DNA from: Enoplolaimus lenunculus
Taxonomy: Eukaryota > Nematoda > Enoplea > Enoplida > Thoracostomopsidae
DNA: 64,000 nucleotides
Assembly (NCBI GenBank): GCA_030248215.1
Contig: JASANG010003588.1
Span: 1-64,000, forward strand
Reading direction: 5' to 3'
Below the pieces are notes generated by a model that saw only the letters and a list, made by a program, of their open reading frames with translations, was not told where the DNA came from and did not search any database. This document shows, one piece after another, positions 10,930 through 33,200 of this stretch (the stretch's first letter is position 1; each line of letters begins with the position of its first letter). The position numbers were made by a program, and so were the translations under genes.

Positions 10930-11040
10930 TTTCCAAGCGTATTCCTAAGCCTAAGTAAAACAAATGTAGTCTAGAATGTAAGCCTATACTCTTTTGCAGA
11001 CCCACCAGAAACCGGGACGGCCCTAAAAGTAACATGAGCC
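10930..11040. mobile_element. TTAGGC-core element, right half
   Basis: Begins in CCTAAGCCTAAG, then the linker TAGTCTAGAATGTAAGCC, and ends GGCCCTAAAAGTAACATGAG, the terminus variant shared with the elements at 11264 and 54167. The left half is absent. Confidence 0.6.
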
Positions 11041-11263
11041 AGACGTATTATCTGTGGCCAAATCTTCACACCGTGCACTCACAAACCAAACAAAAATCGT
11101 GCTATCGTGCTTGCAGGAGATTAGCAAAATTCATTACCAATCTGCAAAAAGTACGACTACAAGTGTTCAATTAACTCAAAATTAGTACCTAATTTTTGGG
11201 TTGTGCTAGCGAGCATACCCTCCATTTTCAAGTTCAACTAATATATTTATTCATACTATTACC

Positions 11264-11448
11264 GGCCCATGTTACTTTAAGGGGCATCCAGGTTTCTGGT
11301 TATTCCATAAAAGAGTAGGTTTAGATTCTAGACTGTATTTTTTTGCTTAGGCTTTGACTTAGGAACACATTTTGGCAACGCTTAGGCTAAGGTTTAGGCT
11401 TAGGAATACGCTTAATCTACTGTTACGTCCCTTAAAGTAACATTGGCC
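11264..11448. mobile_element. TTAGGC-core TIR element, TTTAAGGG subfamily
   Basis: Left end GGCCCATGTTACTTTAAGGG and right end CCCTTAAAGTAACATTGGCC are an almost perfect inverted pair. The core contains TTAGGCT words. This terminus sequence defines a second subfamily. Confidence 0.8.
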
Positions 11449-11679
11449 CTATTACCTATTCCACTGGTTCTTGTACAAAATTCCAGCTTTGCTATTTAGC
11501 CACAATGCTTTTACGAAAATATTACCGGCCAATTAGTATAAATACAGGAAACTATATTCTATATACACATATATAAAACGCACATAAATAAAAACTGGTG
11601 CAAACAGAGCTTTGCGTCACTTGTATGAATTCTGGTTATAGAATCTGAACGAGGCTAAAATGTCAACACTTAGGTTGCG

Positions 11680-11880
11680 CTCTAATTTTGCTGACGTCCG
11701 GCGCCGTCCGTCACCCGTCCGGTGCGGTCCGCCACTATCCGTCATTTGTACGGCGCCATCCGCCACAATGCGGTATCATACGTGTGTAATTTATGTACGA
11801 CAACGCACAGTGACGGACGGCGCCGTACGACTGACGCACGGCGCCGCACAACGAGCATAGCGCCACCCTTAGAACATCAA
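11680..11880. repeat. GACGGACGG-word inverted element
   Basis: GC-rich words GTCCGTCACCCGTCC and GTGACGGACGGCGCC face each other, with further GGCGCCGT palindromes. Relatives occur at 53220-53410, where TAGAGCAACCCTAGTGACGG matches the TAGGTTGCGCTCTA edge here. The open frames across it are artefacts. From 11881 to 12880 I see no supported gene; part may be YY1 3' UTR. Confidence 0.5.
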
Positions 11881-12880
11881 GAATTTTCCATACAGCAACG
11901 AAGTAAAAAAAAAACTTCAACGACAGACTAAATCAGCGTGCGTTCAAGTGGTTTAACATAACATAAACTGCCACCTGTTCGAGATTTGAATATGGCAAAT
12001 CTTACACTGTTGGCAAACATATTTTGTTCCGATAAAAAATCAAGTCTACTTACAGCAATTCTAGGTGCATCGAACTCTGTCTCCAACCGCATGGAGTTTC
12101 ATTTCACATACTAAACATAAAAACATAAATACAAGAGTGTACGGTGAACACAATTTGCATAACAAAACCAGTGGTCACAGCTGTGCCCCCGAGCAGACAC
12201 TTCAGTTTGTGGTCTATAAAATTACGCATTTAAAAGGCAACGCAAAGCCAGCAGAAAACGATTCTAAATATATAATATTAGTACCAACTCAATCCGAAAC
12301 CTAAACGCTATGCGTTGTTCAAATTACCGACAGAAAATTCAGACGAACTGAACTATTTGACAAAATAGGGTGGGGCCTTTCGTTTTCCGCCCATAAACGG
12401 GTGGATTACAACTTACCACACGCTTCATTACTATTAGAACATTGATGACTTTTCAGAAAATGGCTCTGAGAAATAAAATATTTTTTTTTGCAAAATAATG
12501 TGAAATATTTATGTAAAAAATGTGTAACCAAGTTCTCATGTAAATCCAAAATCACAAATTGCTGACTTGCCATAAATGAACGCAACTACTCAACTCATCT
12601 GCAAACACGCGACAGCCTCTCGGTCATCCAAACACAAGCGTATTTAGCGTTCTGCTTGCACTACTCCCTGTACTATTCCAGCCAGAATGTTGATTACTGT
12701 TCTTGTACGTACAAAACCTCGTTTCAGTTTCATCAAACGTTAGCTACCGAAAACCTACATACGTAGTATCTTTAGTTTCTTCTGAAAAAAGTTTATGTCT
12801 TCTACAAAGCTTCACTTCACTTGCATCAAATATCAGTCCCAAACTACCCATTTCAGCAGACCGAATACCATACCATCCTT

Positions 12881-22690
<9,810 letters not shown>

Positions 22691-23675
22691 CGTATTTTAA
22701 TTCTTCGGATCGCCGTTGATATAAACATATTGATGCAAATTATTCAAAGGTTTGTACATGATTTGCTACAGATATACGTATACCCTTCGATACAGGACTG
22801 TGTTAACTTGACTCATGTACACAACTTTTAAAACTCCGGGTCAATTATTGGAAAGTGATATATATTAGTGTGAATTTAAAAAAGATTAAAAATCTAGGAA
22901 TAGTTCAAAACTATGGTGCGACCAGATATTAGTTTACCGGATAGCGGATATTGAATTTTTTACCGGAACCTGATATTAACCGGATAAGACACGTAAATAT
23001 GAGCATTGTTAAAGCAAACTGAGTCGCGCTACTGAGTTAAAATTAACTGTTTCGAGAGCACATTCATAAATATTCGGTATCCGGCAGGTTTATACCACAT
23101 TGCGTAACGGGATACGAATATCAAGTTTTGCTGCATATTAAACCAGAACCGAACATCTGCTCGTACCCTGGTACCTGGTTATGATTTATCTTAATACTGA
23201 AGTATACGTAACATCAATGTTCAACCAGATATAAAAAAAATCGCAGCTGAATATATACCTGCATATGTCAACAAAAGGGTATATAAATGTAATTGTGCAC
23301 ATTTCAACAAAAGTTAAAATATATCATGTTAATTTGGTGCCGCATAGTATGTACCAGAATGTAACCGGGTACTAAAAACTGACGTAGCCGGATAATCAAG
23401 TATCCGGCCGGAGTCGGAGCCGGATAATTAATTCAAATTTAATACTAGGTTGCATTCAGATATCAGAGCGTACCTCGCAAATTTTTCTTCCTGGCTTAAG
23501 GTACCCAAAGTGTGTTACGTGACAAAGTGTAACATCTCACATAAATTCATTTTTAACACTTTAACAACGAGTTATACTATTCTATGCTTTTTAGCCTTGC
23601 ATTCAGTTGCAGTATTCACTTGGCTCATATTCCCTTGAAGGGAATCCAATTTTGTAGGTCAAAGTTGACTAAGAT

Positions 23676-23841
23676 CAGAGATGGGAGCCAGGGTCTCAGT
23701 CTCAGCAAGTCACGGTTTCTAGAGTCTCGATGGTTTGGAGCCGGCTCTAGAAATAATTTCTCTTCAAAATTTTGTTTTTCGGTGATGACCAAAAGTTTAC
23801 CGAGACCGAGACTTTTTATTTTCGGTCTCCGCCCATCCCTG
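23676..23841. mobile_element. hAT-like MITE with GAGTCTC/GAGACCG core
   Basis: Begins CAGAGATGGG and ends CGCCCATCCCTG, the same ends as the element inside CYLD at 41194-41764. The interior repeats GGTCTCAGTCTCAG and CGAGACCGAGAC. I could not see a clear target duplication. Confidence 0.65.
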
Positions 23842-24739
23842 GCTCGGAAACAAGCTATTAGTTTTGCTTACTTATTTACAGACCCATTTTACGCCGAATT
23901 GCGGCTTAGGCTTAGGAATAACAGAAATGTGTTGCTGAGTATTCAGCGTTAGTGTTACCCATCACATTCAAAATCTACATTACATGTGTGACAGAAAAAA
24001 TATGTAAAAGTAAGTCAGTCAGTACAATGGTACTTCACATAAATACGAATGAAAGTTTTTACAAATAATATCCGGCAGGCTAAAATACCGGAACCGGATG
24101 TCGAATAGGACGCCTGGAGCCCTAGTACTGACTAAATTTATCGGAATTCAACGGGATTTCCTGCAAAAATTCAATCCTGTTCCAGTTGCAATTTGTGTTT
24201 AGAACGCGCACGGGTGAGTTTAGTCTTAAATAACGTACGATGTGCCTGAATGATTTATTCAAGTTTTACGTTTCGATTATCATTACGACAAACTTTTGCT
24301 CGTACATATGCTGTTCGATAACTCATCGCTCAACATGACAAAAATTCCCCGCAAACGCTAATAACAATAATTTTAACTAATATTACGGACAACTTTACCA
24401 CAAGTTGAAAGAAGCACAATTATATAAAATATAGATAATCTATAATTGAAACTGTGATTAACATATATTTTATATATTAGATATTAGTCACAGCTTCAGT
24501 TTATCATAAGGCCCAGGCGGGTTGAACTTGTTGCTGCAAGGTACTTTCGAATGCTGTATGCCCTGAAACGGTCTTTATATAATTGTGCTTTTTCAGTTCA
24601 TTATTGAATTGTACTAGTTACTACCGGTATTTGTAACACTATTAAAAAATTATGAGTACTCAGGGTAATATAAAATCACATTTTGCCGAATGTCCACCTC
24701 AAAAAAAGTCCAGGTCTTTGTTTTAACATTGAAAATTTT

Positions 24740-24890
24740 TGGCTTAGAAAAGTCCTGGGGGCCCCCAGCAAAAAAATTTGCTGGGGGGCGGCCGAAAATT
24801 CGCCGGGGGCCTTTCCGGCGGGCGGCAAAATTTTCGCCGGGGGGAAAATGAAAATTTCGAAAAGTGCTGCCCCCCCTAGACGAGCTAAAC
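24740..24890. repeat. GC-homopolymer inverted repeat
   Basis: Blocks such as GGGGGCCCCC, GGGGGGCGGCCG and CCGGGGGG alternate with AAAATTTTCGCC, giving several small palindromes in an otherwise AT-rich region. Open frames run through it on both strands (24650-25108 minus, 24683-25006 plus). I regard it as a transposon fragment. Confidence 0.4.
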
Positions 24891-27800
24891 TGCGTGTTGA
24901 GAAAGCGGCTAGGCAGCAAGCATTCCAAAACGTAAGTTTTATGTGCTTCAGACTCGATCACAAGACCATACCCCTCTTTGGTTTTTTCAAATATATCCGG
25001 TATTGACCACTCCACAAAGCTTTCAGGTGGCAAAACTATAGCTGGATACACTGTGATTTTTGCACACACATTACAGCTGACTGCCCTACAATTCGAAACG
25101 TGCAACATGAATAATTTTTAAGACTTATTACGCGATTTATATCACTTTACCTGATCATGGTTCGAAATTAAGATTTTCAGCTAGCCGATTGTGCAACATT
25201 AGCTAAGGAGTTAATTTACGTTTCCACATGATTACGAATAATTTCTCAAATATTGGTTTAAGTTTTACATTTCAAAAATAGGTGCTGCAACTCGTCCAAC
25301 GTGTTTGAGTATTAATGCTCTAGTTTGTTTGCAATGTTACCTTGTCTTTTATTAAATAGCTTGGTTGCAGCGACAGACCCTGCTGCTGTTTCGACTATTC
25401 ATTTTATGATAATTAATATTTGTTGAAAAGATATTTGTATAATAGTTATATGAATTAAACAAAGCTATGTTTCACAAGAATTTCTGAAATTTATTTGAAA
25501 TTCAAGACCAAAATGGGGTCTTCTGTTTTATTACACCCCTTTGTTTATTCGAGTCACTACAGTAAACGATGGAGTGTCTCTCTGCTGCTAAAGGATGTAT
25601 CGAGCGTCCTAATACTCTGGAAACACATTTGTTTTGTCCTGACTCCTTCCTACCGGAGTTGCCTCAAATCCCAACACTTGTAAACGAAGTGCGGTTGGAA
25701 AACTTTTTACACTGGCGCGAACGTTCTAATGTGAATAATCCGTGACCCGATAATGGACTAAGATCGACAAGATAGAGTTTATGGAAAGCAGTCCGTAAAT
25801 GTCAGAAAATTGTTTTCAAACTTCGCTTTCAATACGGGAGCTACGTATATACTTACGTGAAAACACATGACGCAGCAGTCCCCACGTGACAAGGGTGATC
25901 CAGTTGTCACAAAATATTAACAAAAATTTAAACCGACTGTACGCTCTGTAGTGCAACAAAAACTTTTAGTTTAATTTGGTTTTAAGAATACATAGTATGG
26001 AGATGATCGTCATAGAACAAAACCAAACCGAAATGATAAAGATAAACGATAGATTGATATAAAATATTACCGCAATTCAAACATATTAACGTCGCTTAAG
26101 ATTATGGTGCTGACTGCAAAAACTCCTATATTAAACTGAAAAGCGGTTAATTCTATATCAACCATTAAAGCACCAAGTCCCATAGAAATACGACCAAGCA
26201 ATAAACGTACAACGAAACATTCAAACGAGTCTGATACAGATTTGGTTTTAATACGACAAATACATATAAACATAAGTAAATGAAAGAAATGAACTGCTAT
26301 AATTCGCCAATTTACAAAGTCAAACTATACATACAAAAGAGCTCTAGAATAATGAGAACCGCTACGAACTAATCACCCAAACGTTAAACGTTTTAGGGAC
26401 AAAGGTTAAACTTGAATAGCCTCAAGTTGATCTTTAGCATATAATAATATATAATAGCCACGCCACGCACCAACTTCGTCATAACTGTCACAACAATTAA
26501 CCACGGTAGCAAGCAACCGCGCCTGATTGGTTCGTCTGTTGAAAAGTTAAAATGTCTCTAAATACAGCTAACAAAAATGTGCTATAAAACAACTGACCAC
26601 TCACTCCCGGAAATAGCATTCTGCTGTTCGCAAAATGTACCAATTCCGTTAATCAATCAGAAGCTGTCGCTGCCTTCGGTGGCGAACAACCGTAACAATG
26701 GTGCCGTCGCTAAGAGTAGTGGCGATATGGCTAATTCTGTTCTATGTCGCTTATGTTTTTGATTATCAAACTTTTAAAATGTAACAACAAAATGCAAAAA
26801 CCTGCGTTATTTTACATCCTTCAGAGACCTTATAAAATAAACGCCATTGGTAATATTAGTATAGTGAATCAGATTCCGACTTGTCAACGTAGCTAGAACT
26901 TTTCTCACAGAGAATGAATAGCCCCGAGTGAATGCTCTTGCTAAAACCAAGAACTTTATACTTAATCTTTTCGGTAGAATTTTTTGCCCGAGGTTCCTGC
27001 AATTTCAGTAGTAAAATTTGGCATAATTTTGCAACATTTATCTGTTTAGCGCGTTTCGTTTTACTTTTGTCACAATTTTCAGGAAAGAACTTCCAAAATT
27101 TCGCAGAAAATTAGCGTGAAACCAAACAACTCAACAACATATTGCAGATATTGGCTAAAATTAACTAATAATTAACTATCATTTTTACCACCAAATTTCG
27201 TCTCACCTCCGGCTCCGCTATTTTTCACCTCCGGTTGCACTCTGCATTTGTATTACAAGACTTTATATTTGAACACAAATACGAATATTTTCTATAGCAT
27301 CGATTAAAATATTCATATTCATACTGTCTATAAAAATAGAAATTTCAACTGTTAATATACGTATACTTTCACAGCATATTATATACAGAAATAAAGACCG
27401 ATAATACGAGCAAATGAAATACACGCAGTCGTAAGAACGGCAATTTTATACCAAGATATAACATGGAACTTGCACTTGAGTGTGATAATTTATTTCAATA
27501 AGTTCAGAAATAAAATAACACAACCTAAAATATATGAATAAATCGAAATAAGCTAATTTTAATTGCACTGACGATAAAACCGCAACACGCATGTAATGGC
27601 TCATAATTAAACAACATTTCAAAATATTTTTTAAATCACTAATTAAAATCTATTCGAGGTAACCTTTTTATCGAAATTCTTTATAACAAACCGAGCCTAC
27701 CAAATGTCAAATAGGCACGCCTTACGCAGGTTGAAAAAACAGAATATTAATTTACCGCATAGTAGATTTTTCACAGGAAAGTAAGTTTTTCGCATGTTTA

Positions 27801-28383
27801 AACCAAAAATAGCATCGAAATAATTCTGTAATATTTCATGTGCTTTTTCGCCCAAAACTACATAAGTTTATTGAATTAAAATCAACGTTCATTTTATCTT
27901 TTCGTTTTGTTTCTGCATGAAAACCTTCAGCACCGCAACAAAACGTTTATTATATTCACTTTTTCAAAACTGTTTTATAATATTCACGGCCACGGCCGTT
28001 TATACCGGCTACCAGAGTCGGATATTAAACTGGTACCGGATATCCGGTCGCACCCTGACCTCACGTTCAACAAACTGCATATGCATAACGTATATGATGA
28101 CCTCATCGTATAGAAGGTGGAACGTATCTTACCATAAAACAATTCGTACATTATGTTCTAAGCGTTTGCAATGGCAAAAACACATGTTATTTAGATATTT
28201 CGGCATAGTCATATCAATTACACAGCTCTGAGCAAAAATACTATTTAACACAAACACATATATAGCAATCTCAAACTCTTACAAAAATCTATAACACTTT
28301 GAACATATGTATGAATAACAGTGAAACATGTGCAAGCTAAAGAAATAATGAAAGAAAGAAGCTAGAAAACCAAAAAAACTACC

Positions 28384-28417
28384 ATAATAATAATAACAAC
28401 AACAACAATAATAATAA
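28384..28417. repeat. AAT/AAC microsatellite
   Basis: A run of AAT and AAC triplets with no coding frame of interest. Confidence 0.8.
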
Positions 28418-28540
28418 ATAATTTTCATATATACATAGATGCAGAAATATATCACAGCATTCACTACGCACAGTATAACTTGTCGATTATAATAGCAGAA
28501 TCCGACAAACCGAAAGTTCACAAGCCACAAAATACACTTT

Positions 28541-28546
28541 TTTATT
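28541..28546 (-). terminator. Possible CYLD polyadenylation signal
   Basis: TTTATT on the plus strand reads AATAAA on the minus strand, about 550 nt beyond the CYLD stop codon. It is the first clear hexamer I found downstream, but such hexamers are common in AT-rich DNA. Confidence 0.3.
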
Positions 28547-29089
28547 TCACATAGGCCTGTTTCAAAATAATTGTCTCTTCTTCTATTTTAGCCACGTACA
28601 TGTTTTTGTAAGCCCTATTCACTCGTGCCGTGTTGATTGGAAACGTCATTTTTGAAATACATCCTTTAGTTGCCAGATACACGTGCAAGTTACAGTTGCA
28701 AATACCCATTAGAAAAAACGTGCATGAAATAAATAGGGCGTCAGTTAAATCAATTTATCCACGCGCGCTCGTTCTCAGCAAACATTTTAACAATACGAAA
28801 CAAATTCAACCTTATAAATTGTTTTTCAAAGTAATTATTTAAAGAGTTTTCCGTTTTGAAAAAAATTAAACTACGTGTGTCAGTTTATCTACAGACATGA
28901 CAAAATTTTGCCCCGTTGGACCCAACGGCTGGTTTTCTTAAATCTTATTTGCATATTTACTTAAGTTATGCTTGAGTAATTACTTAAGTCGATGTCTTAC
29001 CGAGTAAAATAACATACCATAATTTAACACTATTTTCAAACTAGACGCGAAAATATACGGTTCAGCATTAAACATGGAACGCCGTTGTT

Positions 29090-30226
29090 TCAAAGTGAAA
29101 TGTTAGTTCCACAATCATCGGGCAAGACATAAAACGCAATGTAGCAATCTTTCAGCAGTCTTTGAACGTAACCAGGAAGCAAATCAAAATCGCCAGGTTT
29201 TCGAAACTTTTGCAGTCTTGCCAAACCATCTGGTAGCAACCAACTTTCTAGACCCGGGCAAGCACGAATCTCAGGGATATTGTATCCATCGATTCCTCCT
29301 AAAACAACATTATCAGGTAACCAAACCACGTTATGTTCGCGGCAAACGGCTCCCGATTGCCACTATTATCATTTATTGACACACACGATACCAAGTGTCA
29401 ATTTTACCAAAACGTTAAAATAGCAAATTTTTTGTTAAACTAGAAAAAAATAAAAAAAAACAGAAAAACCATTTCAAAACAGGGTACTTGTTCATTTTCT
29501 TCCAACACTGTTAACTTAATAGACGGCAAACGTTTTCCTCCACGATACTGTTCATTATTTCTCTAAACGTAAACTAGCTTGGTGCGGCTTTTCGCTGGAA
29601 AAAGTAAAACAAGCACCTAAAAAGAAGAATTCGGCTAAAAACAATATGAATTTATAATGAAATAAAATCGTACCCTTCCGATCAGCCATACTGTCAAACA
29701 AACACCACGGATCATGCGTCCGCTGCCCGGACCGTGCAAACGTAACATAATGCGACGTTTCAATACACAACACTGCCGCCAAATTCATCACAGTACGTTG
29801 CTTGTCTGATGAGGCATATGAAATTCCCACGGCTGGAGCGGTGCTACTACTCGCCGTGCTACTATTACAACTACTACTAGAACTATTAAAAGTTGAACTA
29901 GACGATTTATCATTACTTCCCACCGCAAAGCTACAATTTTGATGATCGCTAACGTCTATTAAATCTCCAGTCGGGGCTGAGGCGGTCGACGGGTTCGATA
30001 TACTTGCAACTGCGGTTGTACCTCCACCGGATCGGTTACTGCTGCTATTGCTAGCAAAATTGCGAATTTTTCGAAACTTTGACGCCGTCGACGATGATTG
30101 TGTATGATGGGATGATGTATCCTTGTCTTTTGTTGACGCTGAATGATGCTTCACAGACGATTTGACTACGTTACGATTCGCCACCGGGTTCGGGGTATGA
30201 TCACCGGTTTTCATATTTGTATGAGT
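29090..30226 (-). CDS. CYLD: CYLD exons 16-17: His/Asp boxes and C-terminus
   Basis: Exon 16 opens with about 145 residues of Ser/Asn-rich insertion absent from human CYLD. Then AAVLCIETSHYVTFARSGQR carries the catalytic His and CLFDSMADRK the Asp. Exon 17 (GGIDGYNIPEIRACPGLESW to the stop) matches human GFNIPQVTPCPEVGEYL and ends DCYIAFYVLPD, parallel to human DAYMCMYQSPT. The stop TGA is 29092-29090. Confidence 0.95.
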
Positions 30227-33200
30227 CTAAAATAAATAAATGGAAACAATTAACACTTATTATTAAGCTCATTGACGTGATCGCGTGGCAGAACACACAT
30301 TGTAAAATAACAATCTGCAGAAACGTTCTTACACTGCGTCGCGTCAGCCTTCAACTATTACGTCCGAGCCATATATTATAGTGAATTAGAAAAGACTTTT
30401 TGGTTCATAATCAAATTCCGGTCCAAATCGACCTAGGATTCCTACAAAAGACCCATTTTGTTAAAAGAGTACTGAAATTTCCATCTGAAACTGTAAGTCA
30501 ATAATCTCCAAAATTACAACATACTAATAAACAAAAACAGTAATATAAACTTACAACACCAAAACAATGATCACAGTACGTCACATCGGCTAATGTGCAC
30601 ACTGACGTTAGAAAGCATTCTGAACATTCAAGCTCTGCCGGTTTTCCACACGTTCGGCACTCACGATCTCCTGAAAAAGCAATAAACGCTCTTTGGTAAT
30701 ATTTTTTAAACAAGTGAACTAGGGCAGTTACAATGTCAAATTTTAATGTCAAACATGGCTCACAAGTAGCAACAATCAATTGAGGTTAACGTGCGAAATT
30801 TCGTAGTTCTCAATTGACTGGTTGGCAATTTATAGAACCTATTACCATGTAGTAACGTGCTATATACATTTGACTATTGGAGAATATGAGCTTTGAGTCA
30901 ATATAGCAGCTTAGCAGCTACTGTAAGTCTAGAGGCAGTTGTTTAGACTCGGTTCACAAATACCACTTAATGCAAACATGTTTCCAATCAAATAAGTATT
31001 AGTAAAACTCATTTGCAATCTTTAATGTTTAATATCAACCCACCGTATTGCAAAATGTGTTTTATGTCAAGATTCATTGAAGGCACAACATAGTTGTAAA
31101 TTTTCTGTTTCCCGTAGCGTGGAAGCTGGACTATCAAGCATTTTGGAACCTGTAATTACCAATAATGAAGCATTCTGCTTGGATTACAACAAAATCTTCT
31201 AAAATGCAAACAGCTGCACGTAAAATGAGTGGGGAACAAGAATAACTAGTCTAATTAATTAATGTAATAAAATTAGGTTCCTTCAACTGTCAAATCGCAG
31301 TACGTGTACTTCATTAGCTTGGGCGGCAGGGTTGCAACAAAGATTCGGATTCGGATTAGGCAAAAAATTGCGGTTCGAATTCGATTGTAGAAAAGCCGAA
31401 TCCAACTATGTTCGGCAGTAGTTTTTCATTTTTAAGCAATAAAATTTTTAAATATCTTGTAATATAAATCAATATCTTTGTATAAAATCACAAATATCAC
31501 AACTGAGGTCGGACACGAAATTTAAAAACGTTTAGAAGTTATGCGGCTAGCATTGCTTTGATATTCTGGAACAAATTATAGATATAACTCAAATTTGCAA
31601 CCTGCAAGATTCGGATTCGAATACTGCAATTCAGCAATGAAGTCGGATTCGGCCAAATCATGGATTCGGTGCCATTCTGCTCAATATAGTTCTATCATTT
31701 CAGTAACTAATATTTTTATGTCATCTTAAAATCCGCTTAAAAAAGCTATAGATATACCTCTTTTAATTTGACTTGTGAATGAATAAAAAATGACTTGTCT
31801 AATAGATATTGTACAGTCGGCGCTGCAATAGTCGTGGTATCGCTTTCGTCAACAATCAACTGGCACAAATGAGACTCTTCACCCGAGCTGCAATAAGATA
31901 ACAACAGCATTATGAGTATAAATAAGCAATTCAAAATAGACCACTGAACGTGAAACGGCGAAAGTATAATACCTCAACAGAAAGTTTCCATAAAAACACT
32001 CAACTTCTCACCAACCATATCAACCGGAATTCACGTTCCGGCAGGAATTTTTGCAAAAATTCAATTTTTGTTCCTGCTAATGCATTCACAGATGCCGGAA
32101 CCAGAATTTTTAGGGTTTTGTGGCAAATTATGCCTAATCATTTAATTATTTAAAACTTTGTCTTCAAAAATTGTTATTTCGACAAACAGTTTTTTCCAAT
32201 TGCTTCAATTTTGCTAATAAACTCTTTCTGTTGTTTTTTCGCAAAACCTTATGATGAAATAGCTGAAGATCAGCTTAAGTCAATTTTGGCAGGTTGTCTA
32301 AAGACTCCAACAGTAATTCGGTAATGAAAATTATTTCAAATTCAGGTTCCTGTTCCTCTTCCGGTTCCTGCGAAGAAATTCAATTCATGGTTCCTATTTC
32401 TGTTCAGGCAAAATTTATTTCCGGTTGGAACTCTCGGTTACACATATGCAACTATTATGAGAAACAAAGCGAAATTTAAAATCGTTGTACAATTTAATTT
32501 TGATTTGGCGCAATGGAAGTATTTTTAGCGCAGTAAAAGTATTTTAGCAGTGACGTCCAAAATGAGGCTCACAGAAAAACAACAAAACCAACAAAACGTA
32601 AAATGTTATCCGCACATAATGGTTCATAGCAAGGGTTTAACCAGGAAAGGGGTTTCAGAGGTCAGCCCCCTTTGGAATTATACAAAGTTTTTAGTAGAGA
32701 TGTGCTGATACCAAAATTTTTGCCCAAAACGATACCGAGGCCGATTCTTATTTTGAAATTTTGCCGATGTCGAACCGATGCCGATTCCAACTTAAGTACA
32801 CCATGCTTAGTAAACAGATAGGATGCTGCATTACATCATTATATGAAGACTTAAACCCTAACCATCATAAATGAGTAAAATTTTACAAGAACGGTTTATT
32901 TCAATGAATTTTTCAAACACAAAGGCAAGACTGATGACAGTTTTCCTGAGCACACACACTGATATTGAAATCGATAGTTTTCAAACCGACTGTTGTGTGC
33001 GAAAAGTGTCGGTAAAGATTCGACAATTTTTCTTCAATGCCGATGCCGATACTCACGAAAAGGTGCCGATTATTACCGTTACCGATGCCGATTAATCGGC
33101 ACATCACTAGTTTTTACATCATCTAACGCCGCAAGTGGAAAGTTCTTGTAACAATTCAGAAAACGCTACCGATCATCACCGTATTTATGACACCCATCCC

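Larger units (their letters stand above)
22691..28540. other. Intergenic region between YY1 and CYLD
   Basis: No gene is supported. It holds a CGGATATC-word repeat (about 22915-23420), a hAT-like MITE at 23676-23841, a G/C-homopolymer-rich inverted repeat near 24740-24890, a solo end of the CTGTAGTGACC family at about 25540-25563, and AT-rich filler. The 5' UTR and promoter of YY1 should lie here, but no promoter element is convincing by eye. Confidence 0.5.

Noticed and set aside
26577-26789. Plus-strand short frames, including one from 26696 with a hydrophobic start (MVPSLRVVAIWLILFYVAYV)
   Set aside because: Only about 28 codons, no convincing donor or following exon, and overlapping frames of similar length; too weak to call.
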